A stretch of DNA of 64,000 bases from Palsa-504 sp963806335. Its GTDB lineage: Bacteria; Actinomycetota; Actinomycetes; Streptosporangiales; Streptosporangiaceae. Under the pieces are notes generated by a model. The model ran no database searches. It saw only the letters and a program-made list of their open reading frames with translations, and had not been told where the DNA came from. The first letter of the stretch is position 1; every line of letters begins with the position of its first letter. The position numbers were made by a program, and so were the translations under genes. The stretch lies in the NCBI GenBank assembly GCA_963806335.1, contig CAWDXO010000009.1, positions 1 through 64,000 of the forward strand, read 5' to 3'. Positions 50,469 to 58,672 of the stretch are shown piece after piece.

Positions 50469-52007
50469 CTACCGGAACGCGGTGCAGCCCTCGGCGGCCA
50501 CCCGGCATATCTCCGGCAGTAGCGTGTCGACGGCCGTGAGCTGGGCGGCCACCTCGCGGTCCACGTCCATCCGCGGCACGGCCGAGCGCACCAGGTCATG
50601 CACGGCCCGCAGCGGCACGCTGGACTCGGCCACCGACTCGCGCAGGTCAATCCCCTGCGTGGCGCAGCAGATCTCGACCGCCAGGCATGCTCGGACGTTG
50701 CCGACCACCTCACGCAGCTTGCGCACCGCGGTCCAGCCCATCGACACGTGATCTTCCTGCTTGCCCGAGGTCGGGATGGTGTCAACGCTGGCCGGGTGAG
50801 CGAGCACCTTGTTCTCGCTGACTAGCGAGGCCGCGGTGTACTGAGCCAGCATGAAGCCGGAGTTGGTGCCGGCCGCGGGGGCCAGGAACGGCGGCAGGCC
50901 GCGGGAAAACGCGGGGTCGAGCATCCGGTCAACCCGGCGCTCGCTGATCGACGCGAGCTCGGCCACGGCCATAGCGAGCATGTCGGCGGCGAACGCGAGC
51001 GGCTCACCGTGGAAGTTCCCCGTGGTCATGACCTCGCCGTCGGGCACGATGACCGGGTTATCCACCACGGCCCCCAGCTCGATGGTGAGCACCTGCCGGG
51101 CGAAGCCGAGGACATCCCGGACCGCGCCGTGTACCTGCGGCGCGCAGCGCAGGCAGTAAGCGTCCTGCACCGCGTGCCTGCTGTGCCGGTGGCTGGCAAG
51201 CAGCGGCGACCCGGCGAGCAGCGCGCGCAGGTTAGCCGCGCTGACCAGCTGACCGGGATGCGGCCGGATCACCTGGACCCGCTCGTCGTAGGGCCGGTCG
51301 GTGCCGAGCAGCGCCTCGACCGACAGGGCGCAGGCCACGTCCGCCGCCTGTACCAGCATCTCGGCGTCCCGCACCGAGAAGGCCAGCAGCGCCTGCATCG
51401 GCTCGGTGCCGTTGACCAGCGACAGCCCCTCCTTCGGGGCCAGCGTCAGCGGCTCGAGCCCGTGCTCGCGCAGGACCTCGGCAGCCGGGCGGCCGGCCGG
51501 CGGGTCGCCGGGCCCCCGCAGCCGCCCCTCTCCGATGAGCGGCTGGGCCAGGTGCGCGAGCTGCGCCAGGTCACCCGAGGCACCCACCGAGCCCTTGCCC
51601 GGGACGACCGGCAGCAGGTCACGCTCAAGCAGCTCGAGCAGCCGGGCGGGCAACTCCGCGCGCACCCCCGAGTACCCCGCCGCGAGCGTCCTGGCCCGCA
51701 GCAGCAGTACCGCTCGCACGGTCTGATCGTCCAGCGGCACGCCGACCGCGGCCGCGTGCGAGCGGACGATCGCGCCCTGCAACGCGGTCAGGTCGGCCTC
51801 CCCCACCGGCGTGTCGGCCAGCGCGCCGAACCCGGTGTTCACCCCGTACACCGGCGCGCCGCCGCTGAGCGCCTCCACCACGACCGAACGGCTTGCTTCC
51901 ATCCGGCTGGGTACGTCGGGGCCCAGTCTGGCCCGCGCCTGGCCATGCGCGACGGCGACGACGTCGTCGATCGTCAGCGCGCTTCCGTCTACCACGATTT
52001 CCCGCAT
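50469..52007 (-). CDS. hutH: Histidine ammonia-lyase
   Basis: This 512-residue enzyme deaminates L-histidine to urocanate, the first step of histidine use. The MIO prosthetic group forms from Ala143-Ser144-Gly145 in GKGSVGASGDLAQLAHLAQP. YGVNTGFGALADT (Tyr53 acid/base), SLVNGTEPMQALLAF, TTGNFHGEPLAFAADMLAMA and DHVSMGWTAVRKLREVV are further family blocks. The ATG at 52007 gives the normal ~510-residue length; an upstream extension to 52076 lacks family similarity. Other hut genes are not in the window. Confidence 0.95.
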   Translation of the reverse strand: MREIVVDGSALTIDDVVAVAHGQARARLGPDVPSRMEASRSVVVEALSGGAPVYGVNTGFGALADTPVGEADLTALQGAIVRSHAAAVGVPLDDQTVRAVLLLRARTLAAGYSGVRAELPARLLELLERDLLPVVPGKGSVGASGDLAQLAHLAQPLIGEGRLRGPGDPPAGRPAAEVLREHGLEPLTLAPKEGLSLVNGTEPMQALLAFSVRDAEMLVQAADVACALSVEALLGTDRPYDERVQVIRPHPGQLVSAANLRALLAGSPLLASHRHSRHAVQDAYCLRCAPQVHGAVRDVLGFARQVLTIELGAVVDNPVIVPDGEVMTTGNFHGEPLAFAADMLAMAVAELASISERRVDRMLDPAFSRGLPPFLAPAAGTNSGFMLAQYTAASLVSENKVLAHPASVDTIPTSGKQEDHVSMGWTAVRKLREVVGNVRACLAVEICCATQGIDLRESVAESSVPLRAVHDLVRSAVPRMDVDREVAAQLTAVDTLLPEICRVAAEGCTAFR

Positions 52008-52119
52008 GATCGACAGCTTCCCACGTCCGGATGCCGAGGATGTTTTTGCCCCGGCAGAAGCGTTCCGAGTTTGCATGAGCGGCAGGATCGGCTACAGTTC
52101 TCAACGCACCCAGGTGCGT

Positions 52120-52192
52120 GCGGACGTGGCTCAGCTGGTAGAGCATCACCTTGCCAAGGTGAGGGTCGCGGGTTCGAATCCCGTCGTCCGCT
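52120..52192 (+). tRNA. tRNA-Gly (GCC)
   Basis: A complete cloverleaf: acceptor GCGGACG/CGTCCGC, anticodon stem CACCT/AGGTG around TTGCCA (anticodon GCC), T arm GCGGG-TTCGAAT-CCCGT. There is no encoded CCA. It is 37 bp upstream of tRNA-Cys. Confidence 0.96.
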
Positions 52193-52229
52193 CTCGAGGG
52201 TCCGGATGCCCTTGCGGCATGCCCTTTGT

Positions 52230-52301
52230 GGCGGAGTGGCCGAGTGGCTTAGGCAAGGGCCTGCAAAGCCCTGTACACGGGTTCGATTCCCGTCTCCGCC
52301 T
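52230..52301 (+). tRNA. tRNA-Cys (GCA)
   Basis: A complete cloverleaf: acceptor GGCGGAG/CTCCGCC, anticodon arm GGGCCTGCAAAGCCC (anticodon GCA), T arm ACGGG-TTCGATT-CCCGT. There is no encoded CCA. It is likely co-transcribed with tRNA-Gly. Confidence 0.96.
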
Positions 52302-52364
52302 CTCAGTATCAGCTAGGACAGACAACTTTTGCTGTCACCCAGGTTCGGGAATCTGCCTGTGCGG

Positions 52365-52904
52365 CTAGGGAATGATCATGACCGGGAAGCGGTCATGCCG
52401 CTCCAGGGCCTGCGGAACGGACCCCATGACATGGTGATAGCCGTGCTCGGAGCGGCCGACGACGATGACCACCGCCGCGTCCGGCCCGCGCCGGTCGCGC
52501 ACATCACTCGCCGCCGCGATCAGCTCGTTGGCGATCGCCCCGTCGCGGCGCTGGAAGTGCCATTGCTGCGCCGCTCCCCGCAGGTGGCTGTCCTGCAGCT
52601 GAGTGCGGACCTCGGCGGACAGCTCGCGGGTGGCGTCATCGAAGCTCTGGAGCAGGTCGGCCGTCGCGTCGCCGCGGGGATCGGCGGCGGCGATGCCCGG
52701 GACGTGCGCGACATAGACGACTTCCATTCCACCCGACCGGTCGTTCAGCAGCCGGGCGGCCGCGTCCAGGGCGTGCCGGGCCGCCCCTGATCCGTCGAAG
52801 CCGACGACGGCGTACACCGGCCGGTCGGGCGCCCCGGCCAGGGTGCCCGCGGTCTGGTTGCCATAGGTCTGGTAGCGGGCCTGGCTGGTGGTGAGCGTGT
52901 TCAT
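52365..52904 (-). CDS. Universal stress protein (UspA domain)
   Basis: The 179-residue single-domain USP has PVYAVVGFDGSGAARHALDA at the start of the fold and a C-terminal nucleotide-binding segment VVIVVGRSEHGYHHVMGSVP, i.e. G-2x-G-9x-G-(S) with a substitution (GRSEHG). An N-terminal extension of about 30 residues precedes the domain. The ATG at 52904 has AAGGAG six bases upstream. It is divergent from the MarR gene; a 27-bp palindrome in the shared spacer indicates direct repression by that regulator. Confidence 0.88.
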   Translation of the reverse strand: MNTLTTSQARYQTYGNQTAGTLAGAPDRPVYAVVGFDGSGAARHALDAAARLLNDRSGGMEVVYVAHVPGIAAADPRGDATADLLQSFDDATRELSAEVRTQLQDSHLRGAAQQWHFQRRDGAIANELIAAASDVRDRRGPDAAVVIVVGRSEHGYHHVMGSVPQALERHDRFPVMIIP

Positions 52905-52982
52905 GACGAGCTCCTTCACCTGGCGCCATGGCTGCGCGTCAGACCTGTGCCGGAGACCATGGCCGCCATTTACAGTTGGTGT

Positions 52983-53009
52983 TTACAACTCTAAACTTTA
53001 GAGTTGTAA
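52983..53009. promoter_or_regulatory. 27-bp perfect palindrome, probable MarR operator
   Basis: Arms TTACAACTCTAAA and TTTAGAGTTGTAA flank a single central C. The site lies between the divergent USP (start 52904) and MarR (start 53050) genes, where MarR dimers typically bind to control both genes. Confidence 0.8.
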
Positions 53010-53049
53010 CCTGCAACCCCTGATGGGGGTGACCGGATAGGGGGAACCG

Positions 53050-53529
53050 ATGAGGCGGACCGGCGAGGCGGACCGGACGAGGGGGGAAAGGTCGCGCGAA
53101 GCTGCCCTGGAGGACCTGTACCAGGGGCTCTCGACCCTGACCCGGCGGGCCCGCGACCTAGGCGACGACCTGCATCCGGGCCTGTCTCTGGTCGCCTATA
53201 CGCTGCTGGCCCGGATCGACCTCACCAGTGAGGCGCGCGCCGCCGACCTGGCCGCGCACTTCGGCCTCGATAAGTCGACCGTGTCCCGGCAACTCGAGCA
53301 GCTGATCGCCGCCGGGCTGCTGCGCCGCGAGGGAGAGCGGCCGGGCCGGCGAGGGTATGGGCTGGTGCTGACCGACGCCGGAAAACAGCTACTGGCCGCG
53401 GCCGCTCAGGCCGTCAGGGATTGCCTCGCCGGGTGGCTGGCCGACTGGGACGACGGTGACGTGGCCGCCTTCGGCCAGCTGGTGGGGCGCTTCAACGCCA
53501 GCACGAACCGGGTCTGCCCGGCGAGTTAG
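53050..53529 (+). CDS. MarR-family transcriptional regulator
   Basis: The 159-residue protein has the MarR winged helix: LDLTSEARAADLAAHFGLDK-type recognition helix with STVSRQLEQLIAAGLLRRE, then the wing GRRGYGLVLTDAGKQLLAAA. The helical N- and C-termini form the dimerisation domain. GGGGGAA lies upstream of the ATG. It probably regulates itself and the divergent stress protein. It converges with the response regulator, the stop codons overlapping. Confidence 0.92.
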   Translation: MRRTGEADRTRGERSREAALEDLYQGLSTLTRRARDLGDDLHPGLSLVAYTLLARIDLTSEARAADLAAHFGLDKSTVSRQLEQLIAAGLLRREGERPGRRGYGLVLTDAGKQLLAAAAQAVRDCLAGWLADWDDGDVAAFGQLVGRFNASTNRVCPAS

Positions 53530-54197
53530 CGCAGGCCGGGCTGGATGAGGCCGGCTTCGTAGGCGAGCACCACCACCTGGACCCGATCGCGCAGGCCGAG
53601 CTTGGCGAGGATCCGGCCGACGTGGGACTTCACCGTCGCCTCAGAAACGTACAGGGCGGTCGCGATCTCGGTGTTGGACAGCCCGCGGGCCACCGCGATG
53701 AGGACCTCGCGTTCGCGTTCGGTCAGCGCGTCCAGCTGCGGGTAACGCTGGGCCTGCTGGCCGGGGGAAAGCGGCAGGACCTGGGCGTACTCCTCCAGCA
53801 GGCGGCGGGTCACCCGGGGCGAGATGACCGCGTCGCCCGCCGCGACCGTCCTGATCGCGGCGACCAGGTCGCCGGGACGCACGTCCTTCAGCAAGAAGCC
53901 GCTGGCTCCGGACCGCAGCGCGCCGAAGGCGTACTCGTCAAGGTCGAAGGTCGTCAGGACCAGAACGCGCACCCTGGCGTCGCCGGCGGTGATCTGCCTG
54001 GTCGCCTCGATGCCGTCCGTGCCGGGCATCCGGATATCCATCAGCACGAGGTCCGGCGCGTGCTGGCGGGCGAGGTCGATGGCTTCGGCGCCGCCGCCCG
54101 CTTCGGCGACGACCGTGATATCCCCTTCGGCTTCGAGGATCATGCGGAAGCCGCGGCGCAGCAGTGGCTGGTCGTCCGCCAGCAGCACCGAAATCAT
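53526..54197 (-). CDS. NarL/LuxR-type response regulator
   Basis: The 223-residue protein has a receiver domain with VLLADDQPLLRRGF (acidic pair), phospho-acceptor Asp in LVLMDIRMPGTDGIEA and the Lys of GFLLKDVRPGD. The C-terminal LuxR HTH reads LTEREREVLIAVARGLSNTE, then VSEATVKSHVGRILAKLGL. Its start overlaps the kinase stop (ATGA), so it forms an operon with the kinase at 54194-55453. Confidence 0.96.
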   Translation of the reverse strand: MISVLLADDQPLLRRGFRMILEAEGDITVVAEAGGGAEAIDLARQHAPDLVLMDIRMPGTDGIEATRQITAGDARVRVLVLTTFDLDEYAFGALRSGASGFLLKDVRPGDLVAAIRTVAAGDAVISPRVTRRLLEEYAQVLPLSPGQQAQRYPQLDALTEREREVLIAVARGLSNTEIATALYVSEATVKSHVGRILAKLGLRDRVQVVVLAYEAGLIQPGLR

Positions 54198-55453
54198 GTA
54201 AGTACCTGTTCGGCGCGGAAGGTGGCGTCGACCAGCCAGCCTCCGGCGGGGTCAGGCCCGGCGCGCAGCACGCCGCCGTGCAGGGCCACCCGTTCCCGCA
54301 TGCCGTCGAGGCCGTGCCCGGCCCGGCCCGCCGGCGCGCTGCCGGGGCGCCGCGCGCCGGGGCCGTCGTCGGCGACCCTGACCCGGACCTCGGGATCGCG
54401 ATAGCTGAGCGTGACCTGCGCATGCCGGGCGCCGGCGTGCCGGATCGTATTGGTCAGCGCCTCCTGGACGATGCGGTAGACGGTCAGCCCGGCCGCCCCG
54501 CCGAGCGGGAAGGCCGTGCCCTCGGTGGCGAGATCGGCAGACAGCCCGGTGGCCCGGACGCGGTCGACGAGCCCGCCAAGCTCGGCGACACCCGGCTGCG
54601 GGGCCAGCGCGGACGGCGGCTCGTCGGTCCGCAGCACGCCGAGCATCGCCCGCATGTCAGCCAGGGCCTGGCGGCCCACCTCGGAGACCTCGGTCATCGC
54701 TTCGACGCCGCGGTCAGGATCGCCGCGGCCCACGATGGCCGCCGCGTCGGCCAGGGTGATCACCACCGACAGGCTGTGGGACACGATGTCGTGGAGTTCG
54801 CGGGCGATCCTGGTCCGCTCGGCCGCCGCCGCGATCTCGGCCTGCTGGTCCCGCTCGACCTCGAGCCTGCGGGCGCGCTCGTCCATCCAGGCCAGGTAGC
54901 GGCTGCCCGAAGCCGCGGCCAGGCCTGCGAACAGCGCGGCGACCACGGTGGCGGTGAGGAAAAGCAGCGAGCGCTGGGGTGTCCCGGCCGGATCCCACTT
55001 GAGGGCGGCCATGATGGCGCCCGCCTCAGCCAGCCCGGCGGCCAGCAGGGCGCGGATCCGCGACTGGTGCGCCGCGACCGTGTAGAGCGCGATCAGTACC
55101 GCCACGTCGCCCAGCAGCGGGAAGCCCAGCAGCCACTGACCGAACGCGAGCGCACTGGTCAGCAGGAAAACCGCGGCCGGCCAGATACGGCGGACGGCGA
55201 TCGGGGCGATCAGCAGCGTCTGGACGATGACCGCGCGGAGACTGAGGAAGCCGGATCCGGCCAGCCACTGGGTGCTCACACCCAGGAGCACCGCCGCCAG
55301 GAGGGAGTCCGTCGCCAGCGGGTGGGTGCGGACCAGGCGGCGGCCGCGGGAGAACAGGCCATGGGTGATCTCATCCGGGGGCTGCTGGGTGCTCTCCACT
55401 CGCGGGGTAACCGCTGGCAGCAGGGGGGCGGGGAGCTTGGTCGTAGTGCCCAA
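54194..55453 (-). CDS. DesK/NarX-type sensor histidine kinase
   Basis: The 419-residue protein starts at a TTG at 55453; the unusual start is supported by GAAGGA seven bases upstream. Several membrane helices lie between residues ~45 and 185 (SLLAAVLLGVSTQWLAG; SLLFLTATVVAALFAGLAAA). HisKA_3 phosphorylation site RIARELHDIVSHSLSVV and HATPase_c blocks VYRIVQEALTNTIRHAGA, VADDGPGARRPG and GHGLDGMRERV follow. It senses an unknown membrane or external signal and phosphorylates the coupled NarL-type regulator. Confidence 0.95.
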   Translation of the reverse strand: MGTTTKLPAPLLPAVTPRVESTQQPPDEITHGLFSRGRRLVRTHPLATDSLLAAVLLGVSTQWLAGSGFLSLRAVIVQTLLIAPIAVRRIWPAAVFLLTSALAFGQWLLGFPLLGDVAVLIALYTVAAHQSRIRALLAAGLAEAGAIMAALKWDPAGTPQRSLLFLTATVVAALFAGLAAASGSRYLAWMDERARRLEVERDQQAEIAAAAERTRIARELHDIVSHSLSVVITLADAAAIVGRGDPDRGVEAMTEVSEVGRQALADMRAMLGVLRTDEPPSALAPQPGVAELGGLVDRVRATGLSADLATEGTAFPLGGAAGLTVYRIVQEALTNTIRHAGARHAQVTLSYRDPEVRVRVADDGPGARRPGSAPAGRAGHGLDGMRERVALHGGVLRAGPDPAGGWLVDATFRAEQVLT

Positions 55454-55672
55454 ATGCGCGTCCTTCGTGGTGACTTACCGGCAGCGTACCCGGCCGGCCC
55501 CGGGCTGGCGTCGGGCAGCGCGGCATCGCCGCAGCTAGCGGCCCAGCTGACGGGTCGCCATCCGACCTGAGGATGAGAGCGAGAGGCCAGAATTCGTTCT
55601 CCCGGCTATCCCGCTGGCGGGTCGTCGCGGCATACGTTGGCCTGGCACTGCCTGATTTACCGAGGGGGACCC

Positions 55673-56209
55673 ATGCCTGCTGGACTGCCGCCATGGCTGG
55701 AGCGCGTGCTGCGACTGGCCCGGGTGGACTTCAGCCCGGACCATCGGCAGCCATCGACCTGGCGCCTGCTGGCCGCGCTGGTGGTCTCCATCGCCGGGTC
55801 GCTGGCCGTTGACGCGCTCCTGGTGGCGATGGGGACGGCGGTGTTCCCTTCGACCAAGGGTTACGTGCATTTCCAGTTTCACGACTACGCCAAGCTGACG
55901 ATCATCGGTGTGGTGATCGCCTGCGCGGCCTGGCCGGTCGTGACACGGGTGAGTTCCGCGCCGCGCTGGTTGTTCTTCCGGTTGGCGATATTGGTCACGC
56001 TGGTGCTGTTGCTCCCGGACCTTTATATCCTGGACCTGGGTCAGCCGGCCCGCGCGGTCGCGGTGCTCATGCTCATGCATCTGGCCATCGCCTTGGTCAC
56101 CTACAACAGCCTCGTGCATATCGCCAAGGTAACGCCACGGGCGCGCGGCGGCGCGCACGCGAGGCGTCAGGCGCCCGGTCCCGACCGTTACGCCGGACGC
56201 ACTATGTGA
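55673..56209 (+). CDS. Four-helix membrane protein of unknown function
   Basis: The 178-residue protein starts at the ATG at 55673 with GAGGGGGA upstream. Hydrophobic helices lie at TWRLLAALVVSIAGSLAVDA, YAKLTIIGVVIACAAWPVV, WLFFRLAILVTLVLLLPDL and AVLMLMHLAIALVTYNSLV. The arrangement resembles small DUF6069-like actinobacterial membrane proteins. It ends in a basic tail and overlaps the next gene (GTGA), so both form an operon. Divergence from the kinase hints at a regulatory link. Confidence 0.72.
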   Translation: MPAGLPPWLERVLRLARVDFSPDHRQPSTWRLLAALVVSIAGSLAVDALLVAMGTAVFPSTKGYVHFQFHDYAKLTIIGVVIACAAWPVVTRVSSAPRWLFFRLAILVTLVLLLPDLYILDLGQPARAVAVLMLMHLAIALVTYNSLVHIAKVTPRARGGAHARRQAPGPDRYAGRTM

Positions 56210-57063
56210 GGTCCATGTACAGCCAGAGGCGCGACGTCTCTGGGAACGCCATCTTCCCGGAGCCGCTCGCCGCGAAGGTACCTGAGATCACCTTCTTGTT
56301 CTGGGTGGTCAAGATCCTGACGACCTGCGGTGGCGAGGCCGTGTCGGACTACCTGGCCGAGGGCGACCGGCTCATCGGCGGGATGGTCGAGGTCGGCCTG
56401 CTGGTCATCGGCCTGGTCTGGCAGTTCAGGACCCGGCGCTACTTCGCGGTCGCCTACTGGTTCCTGGCTTACGCGATCGCGATCTTCGGCACCGGGGTGT
56501 CCGACGGCCTGCACCTGTTCGTGGGCATTCCCTACACCGGGACCACGATCTTGTGGGCGGTGGTACTCGCGCTGATCTTCTGGCTCTGGTACCGCAGCGA
56601 GGGCACGCTGTCGATCCACAGCATCACCACCCGGCGCCGGGAGATGTACTACTGGGCGGTGGTATTCGCCACCTTCGCGCTCGGGACCGCCCTGGGCGAC
56701 TTCACCGGCACCACGCTCAGCCTGGGCTACCTCGCGTCGGGGATCATGTTCTTCTTCATCATCTTGATACCCGCCGTGGCCTGGTCGCGGTACGGGCTCA
56801 ACTCGATCGCCGCCTTCTGGTTCGCCTACGTGGTGACCCGCCCCCTCGGCGCCTCGTTCGCGGACTACTTCGGCCGGGCGCGTTCACTGTCCGGCCTGGG
56901 CCTCGGCTCCGGCCGGGTGGCGGTGATCGTGGCGGTCCTCGTCGCCGTTCTCGTCGCCTACCTCGCGGTCACCCACCGCGACATCCAGCGGCCTGAGGAG
57001 GACGCGGACGCCCCTCAGGCGAACCCGCAAATGGCGCCAGGTACGCCTCCGCACCGCGGTTAA
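56206..57063 (+). CDS. COG4705-type multi-pass membrane protein (DUF347 repeats)
   Basis: The 285-residue protein starts at a GTG overlapping the previous stop. It contains the DUF347 repeat pattern: KVPEITFLFWVVKILTTCGG-EAVSDYL, then YYWAVVFATFALGTALGDFT and AFWFAYVVTRPLGASFADYF. About eight membrane helices are visible. The conserved D-Y/F and GDF elements suggest a transporter; some family members have been linked to metal export, which cannot be judged here. The tail is acidic and Pro-rich. Confidence 0.85.
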   Translation: MRSMYSQRRDVSGNAIFPEPLAAKVPEITFLFWVVKILTTCGGEAVSDYLAEGDRLIGGMVEVGLLVIGLVWQFRTRRYFAVAYWFLAYAIAIFGTGVSDGLHLFVGIPYTGTTILWAVVLALIFWLWYRSEGTLSIHSITTRRREMYYWAVVFATFALGTALGDFTGTTLSLGYLASGIMFFFIILIPAVAWSRYGLNSIAAFWFAYVVTRPLGASFADYFGRARSLSGLGLGSGRVAVIVAVLVAVLVAYLAVTHRDIQRPEEDADAPQANPQMAPGTPPHRG

Positions 57064-57090
57064 TCGCGATGCTAGGGGTAGATAAAGGGC

Positions 57091-57288
57091 ATGGTCAGGA
57101 TAAGGCGCTGGGTCACCGGCAAGCGCAAGAACGTCGTCTGGGAAGAACCGCAGCTGCCGCCGTTCGTCAAGATCAACCCGGACAGCCCGCCCGGACTCGG
57201 GGAAGGGATCCAGCCGGGGGACATTTCGATGGGGGCCGCCGCGGAAGAGTTCCTCCAGATGGAGGAGGACGAAGGCGAGCCGGTCTGA
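57091..57288 (+). CDS. Small acidic-tailed protein of unknown function
   Basis: The 65-residue protein starts at an ATG with AAAGGG close upstream. A basic N-terminus (MVRIRRWVTGKRKNVVWEEP) contrasts with an acidic C-terminus (EEFLQMEEDEGEPV). No motif is seen. Its size, ribosome-binding site and codon use support it being real. It converges with the aminotransferase gene 12 bp away. Confidence 0.55.
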   Translation: MVRIRRWVTGKRKNVVWEEPQLPPFVKINPDSPPGLGEGIQPGDISMGAAAEEFLQMEEDEGEPV

Positions 57289-57299
57289 GCCGGACCCGG

Positions 57300-58466
57300 T
57301 CAGCCCAGATACGCCCTGATCGCCTCGAGCGCGGACCGGATGTTCTCGACCGAGTTCGCGTAGGAGAACCGCAGGAAGCCCTCGCCGCCGGGGCCGAACG
57401 CGGTACCGGCCAGGGCCGCGACCCCGGCCTCCTTGAGCAGCCCGGCCTGTAGTTCGGCCGACGTCTGGCCGGTGCCGGTGATGTCGGGGAACGCGTAGAA
57501 CGCACCCGGCGGCTCCAGGCAGCTGATGCCGGGAATGTCATTCAGGCCCGCCACGATGAAGTCGCGGCGGCGGCGGAACTCGCTGACCATCTCCGCGACC
57601 GGCTGCCACGGGCCTTCCAGGGCGGCGATCGCGGCGTACTGGCTGAACGCGGACGTGCACGAGACCGAGTTGATGGCCAGCCGGGTCACCGGCTCGACCA
57701 GGGCGGGCGGGAACACGCCGAAACCGAGCCGCCAGCCCGTCATCGCGAACGTCTTCGACCATCCGTCGAGCAGGATCGTCCGGTCGGCCATGCCGTCGAC
57801 ATCAAGCACGCTTGCGTGCTCGGACCCGTACCTGATCGCCCAGTACACCTCGTCGGACAGCACGGTCAGGTCATGACGCTGCGCCACGTCGGCGATCGCC
57901 TCGCAGTCCGGCCGGGTCAGCGCGCTGCCGCACGGGTTCTGCGGCGAGTTGAGGATAAGCAGCTTGGAACGATCGGTGATCAGGTGCTCCAGCTCGCCGG
58001 GATCGATGCGGAAGCCGTTGCGCTCGCGCAGCGGCACGGGCACAGGCACCGCGCCCGCGAACCGGGTAATTGACTCATACATCGGGAACCCGGGATCGGG
58101 GTAGAGCACCTCGTCGCCCTCGCCGGCCAGGGCCAGGATGGTGAAGAACATGATCGGCTTGGCCCCCGGCGTCACGATGACGCGGTCCGGCGCCACCCGC
58201 ATCCGGCCGGTCCGCTCCAGGAAGGCCGCCACCGCCCGGCGCAGCGGCGGGATGCCCGGCGCGGGCACGTAGTGGGTCGCGCCGGCGCGCAGGGCCTCGA
58301 CCGCGGCCTCGACGATATGCGGGGCGGTCGGGAAGTCCGGCTCGCCTATCTCCAGGTGGATGACCTGGCCGCCGGCGTCCTCGATGGCCCGGGCCTGGGC
58401 AAGAACTTCGAAGGCAGACTCGGTGCCGAGACGGGCCATGCGACCGGCAAGCTGGAGGGAGGGCAT
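57300..58466 (-). CDS. Class I/II PLP-dependent aminotransferase
   Basis: The 388-residue fold-type I enzyme contains VIHLEIGEPDFPTAPHI, HYVPAPGIPPLRRAVAAFLE and LLILNSPQNPCGSALT (the N-P-x-x-P substrate/PLP loop, here NPCG). LTVLSDEVYWAIRY (PLP Asp/Tyr), WSKTFAMTGWRLGFG with the Schiff-base Lys, and the carboxylate-binding Arg in GFLRFSYANS complete the set. It is an aspartate/aromatic-type aminotransferase; exact substrates cannot be fixed. The ATG at 58466 gives the usual length but has a weak ribosome-binding site. Confidence 0.93.
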   Translation of the reverse strand: MPSLQLAGRMARLGTESAFEVLAQARAIEDAGGQVIHLEIGEPDFPTAPHIVEAAVEALRAGATHYVPAPGIPPLRRAVAAFLERTGRMRVAPDRVIVTPGAKPIMFFTILALAGEGDEVLYPDPGFPMYESITRFAGAVPVPVPLRERNGFRIDPGELEHLITDRSKLLILNSPQNPCGSALTRPDCEAIADVAQRHDLTVLSDEVYWAIRYGSEHASVLDVDGMADRTILLDGWSKTFAMTGWRLGFGVFPPALVEPVTRLAINSVSCTSAFSQYAAIAALEGPWQPVAEMVSEFRRRRDFIVAGLNDIPGISCLEPPGAFYAFPDITGTGQTSAELQAGLLKEAGVAALAGTAFGPGGEGFLRFSYANSVENIRSALEAIRAYLG

Positions 58467-58520
58467 GACCCGATGATAGGTCGGCGACGCCCCGGTCGTC
58501 GTGGGGCAGGCACCGGCGTT

Positions 58521-58557
58521 CGTTCGGGATAAAAGATTTTAAAGATTTTACCGAACG
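58521..58557. promoter_or_regulatory. AT-rich element flanked by 7-bp inverted repeat upstream of the aminotransferase
   Basis: CGTTCGG and CCGAACG flank a 23-bp A+T-only-plus-G core holding the direct repeat AAAGATTTTAAAGATTTTA. It lies about 55 bp upstream of the aminotransferase start in a GC-rich context. It may be a promoter with operator, or an isolated binding site. Confidence 0.45.
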
Positions 58558-58672
58558 GGACGTGGTACCTGCCTGCGGCCAGCCCGTGCGGCGGCCTCAC
58601 CTAGCGCCCGTAGCGGCTCAGCCGCGATCTGTTTCACCGTTCTTGATCCGGCTCACGAGGCCGTCCCGCAGC

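Noticed and set aside
51009..52316. 435-codon plus-strand frame opposite hutH and across two tRNA genes
   Set aside because: It overlaps both tRNA genes and the antisense of a well-defined lyase, so it cannot be a real coding region.
54164..55570. 468-codon plus-strand frame opposite the histidine kinase
   Set aside because: It is antisense to a complete HisKA_3/HATPase kinase and has composition typical of a shadow frame.
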